Source of the DNA: an uncultured bacterium
Lineage (GTDB): Bacteria > Verrucomicrobiota > Lentisphaeria > Oligosphaerales > Oligosphaeraceae
Reading direction: 5' to 3'
Length of the DNA: 5,529 bases
NCBI GenBank assembly: GCA_902783355.1
Contig: CACZQQ010000432.1
Location: 1 to 5,529 of the forward strand
Under the pieces are notes generated by a model. That model made no database searches. It had not been told where the DNA came from and saw only the letters and a program-made list of their open reading frames with translations. The position numbers and the translations under genes are program-made. Shown one piece after another: positions 4,825-5,529 of the stretch (positions within the stretch are counted from its first letter, which is position 1; each line of letters opens with the position of its first letter).

Positions 4825-5529
4825 CTACCACAAACTGCATTCGCGCATGGCTTGCGGGATAAGGGCGGGCAGGTCGTCGGCGAGGAGGCCGCGCGGTGAG
4901 GCTGTGCGCACATAGAGATCCGCAGCCAGCCCGTGGAGATAAACGCCCAGCCGCGCGGCATTGTCCAACGGCATCTGCGCGGCTAGCGCCGTGATGACGC
5001 CCGCCAACACGTCGCCGCTACCGGCGGTCGCCAGAGCGGGATTGCCCGAGGCGTTGAAGGAGACTGTGTCGCGATCTGGCTGCGCGACGATGGTGCGCGG
5101 CCCCTTGAGGACCACGAGGCACCCCATAGCGTGGCTGAGCGCCAGCGCTTGCTCGCGCGGAGGCGCCTTGGAGGCGTCAGGCGCAAAGGCCTCCGCCAAC
5201 GCGGCGGCCTCCCCTTGGTGGGGTGTCAAGACGACAGGCCGCGGCGTCTTGCGTTTGCGCAACAGCTGCGGATTGGCGGCCAGCAGGCGCAGTGCATCTG
5301 CATCCAGGACAAGCGGCTTGTCAAGCGAGAGCAGCTTCTGAAGGAAGGCGGGAGGAACCTCCTGCCCGACGCCTGGCCCGAAGAGGAGGGCGTCCGCCTT
5401 CTCCAGCAACGGCTCCAGGTCGTCGAGATGCTCCTTCGCGAGGTGGTCGCCTTCCAGCTCCTTGACGATGAGGGCGGCCTCGCCAGGGCGCCGCCGTGCC
5501 TGCTGCGGCAGGGCGAGCGTGACGACGCC
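4825..5529 (-). CDS. nnrD: ADP-dependent NAD(P)HX dehydratase, 5' end outside the window
   Basis: The enzyme dehydrates the S-form of hydrated NADH/NADPH back to the normal cofactor, a cytoplasmic metabolite-repair reaction. In bacteria it is often fused behind the NnrE epimerase. The frame is open from the right edge to a TAG at 4827-4825, giving 234 visible residues. Counting from the edge, the ribokinase-like fold shows GPGVG (51-55), VLDADAL (74-80), LTPHQGE (101-107), VVLKG (139-143), and the signature GNPALATAGSGDVLAG (162-177) with the probable catalytic Asp D173. HG (199-200) and GLLADDLPALIPQAM (214-228) follow at the C-terminus. The TTG at 5409 is internal, because homologous-looking sequence (VVTLALP at residues 2-8) continues upstream of it. 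The first part of the dehydratase domain, and any NnrE part, lie beyond the window. The gene runs towards the pseudopilin gene, with the repeat array between them. Confidence 0.92.
   Translation of the reverse strand, partial: GVVTLALPQQARRRPGEAALIVKELEGDHLAKEHLDDLEPLLEKADALLFGPGVGQEVPPAFLQKLLSLDKPLVLDADALRLLAANPQLLRKRKTPRPVVLTPHQGEAAALAEAFAPDASKAPPREQALALSHAMGCLVVLKGPRTIVAQPDRDTVSFNASGNPALATAGSGDVLAGVITALAAQMPLDNAARLGVYLHGLAADLYVRTASPRGLLADDLPALIPQAMRECSLW

Noticed and set aside
4446..4961. Several short open frames through the 71-bp repeats on both strands
   Set aside because: The repeat period is not a multiple of three, so the same peptide text appears in successive frames. The region is palindromic and lies between convergent gene ends, so these frames are by-products of the repeat.

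Overview
The window comes from a GC-rich bacterium and holds five protein-coding genes: four on the plus strand, and one on the minus strand that runs off the right edge. The best taxonomic clue is the gene at 3829-4539. It encodes a pseudopilin-like protein with an N-terminal FTLVE segment, the conserved 'C-x-x-N-L-R-Q-L' stretch and a C-terminal H-x9-DG motif. That combination is expanded in Lentisphaerota, Verrucomicrobiota and Planctomycetota, and the rest of the window fits a Lentisphaerota-like (Victivallales-type) genome. This assignment is inferred from protein style only.

Layout. Positions 1-93 are a short upstream region with an imperfect inverted repeat and a -10-like box. Positions 94-3560 form a tight four-gene operon: a winged-helix protein of the AbiEi/DUF6088 antitoxin type, an FtsX/MacB/DevC-type ABC permease, a LolD/MacB/DevA-type ABC ATPase, and an HlyD/DevB-type periplasmic adaptor. 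The junctions are a 1-base stop/start overlap (TGATG), a 5-base gap and a 14-base overlap, so the regulator-like gene is physically part of the export operon. The three transporter proteins make a DevBCA- or MacAB-like tripartite exporter. It would normally need a TolC-type outer-membrane channel, which is not in this window. No AbiEii-type toxin is adjacent to the AbiEi-like gene. It may instead be an autoregulator of the exporter, but this is inference.

Positions 3561-3828 are an intergenic stretch with several hairpins, followed by the pseudopilin-like gene (GTG start chosen at 3829). Its probable terminator (4550-4587) runs directly into a three-copy, 71-bp-period tandem repeat (4583-4777). 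Each copy carries a strong GC-rich hairpin. On the far side, converging from the right, is the 3' part of an NAD(P)HX dehydratase gene (nnrD or the C-terminal half of an nnrE-nnrD fusion), involved in repair of damaged nicotinamide nucleotides.

The most unusual points are: the AbiEi-like protein translationally coupled to an exporter; a sharp 48-base AT-rich, rare-codon patch inside the otherwise GC-rich permease gene; and the 71-bp hairpin repeat array fused to the pseudopilin terminator.
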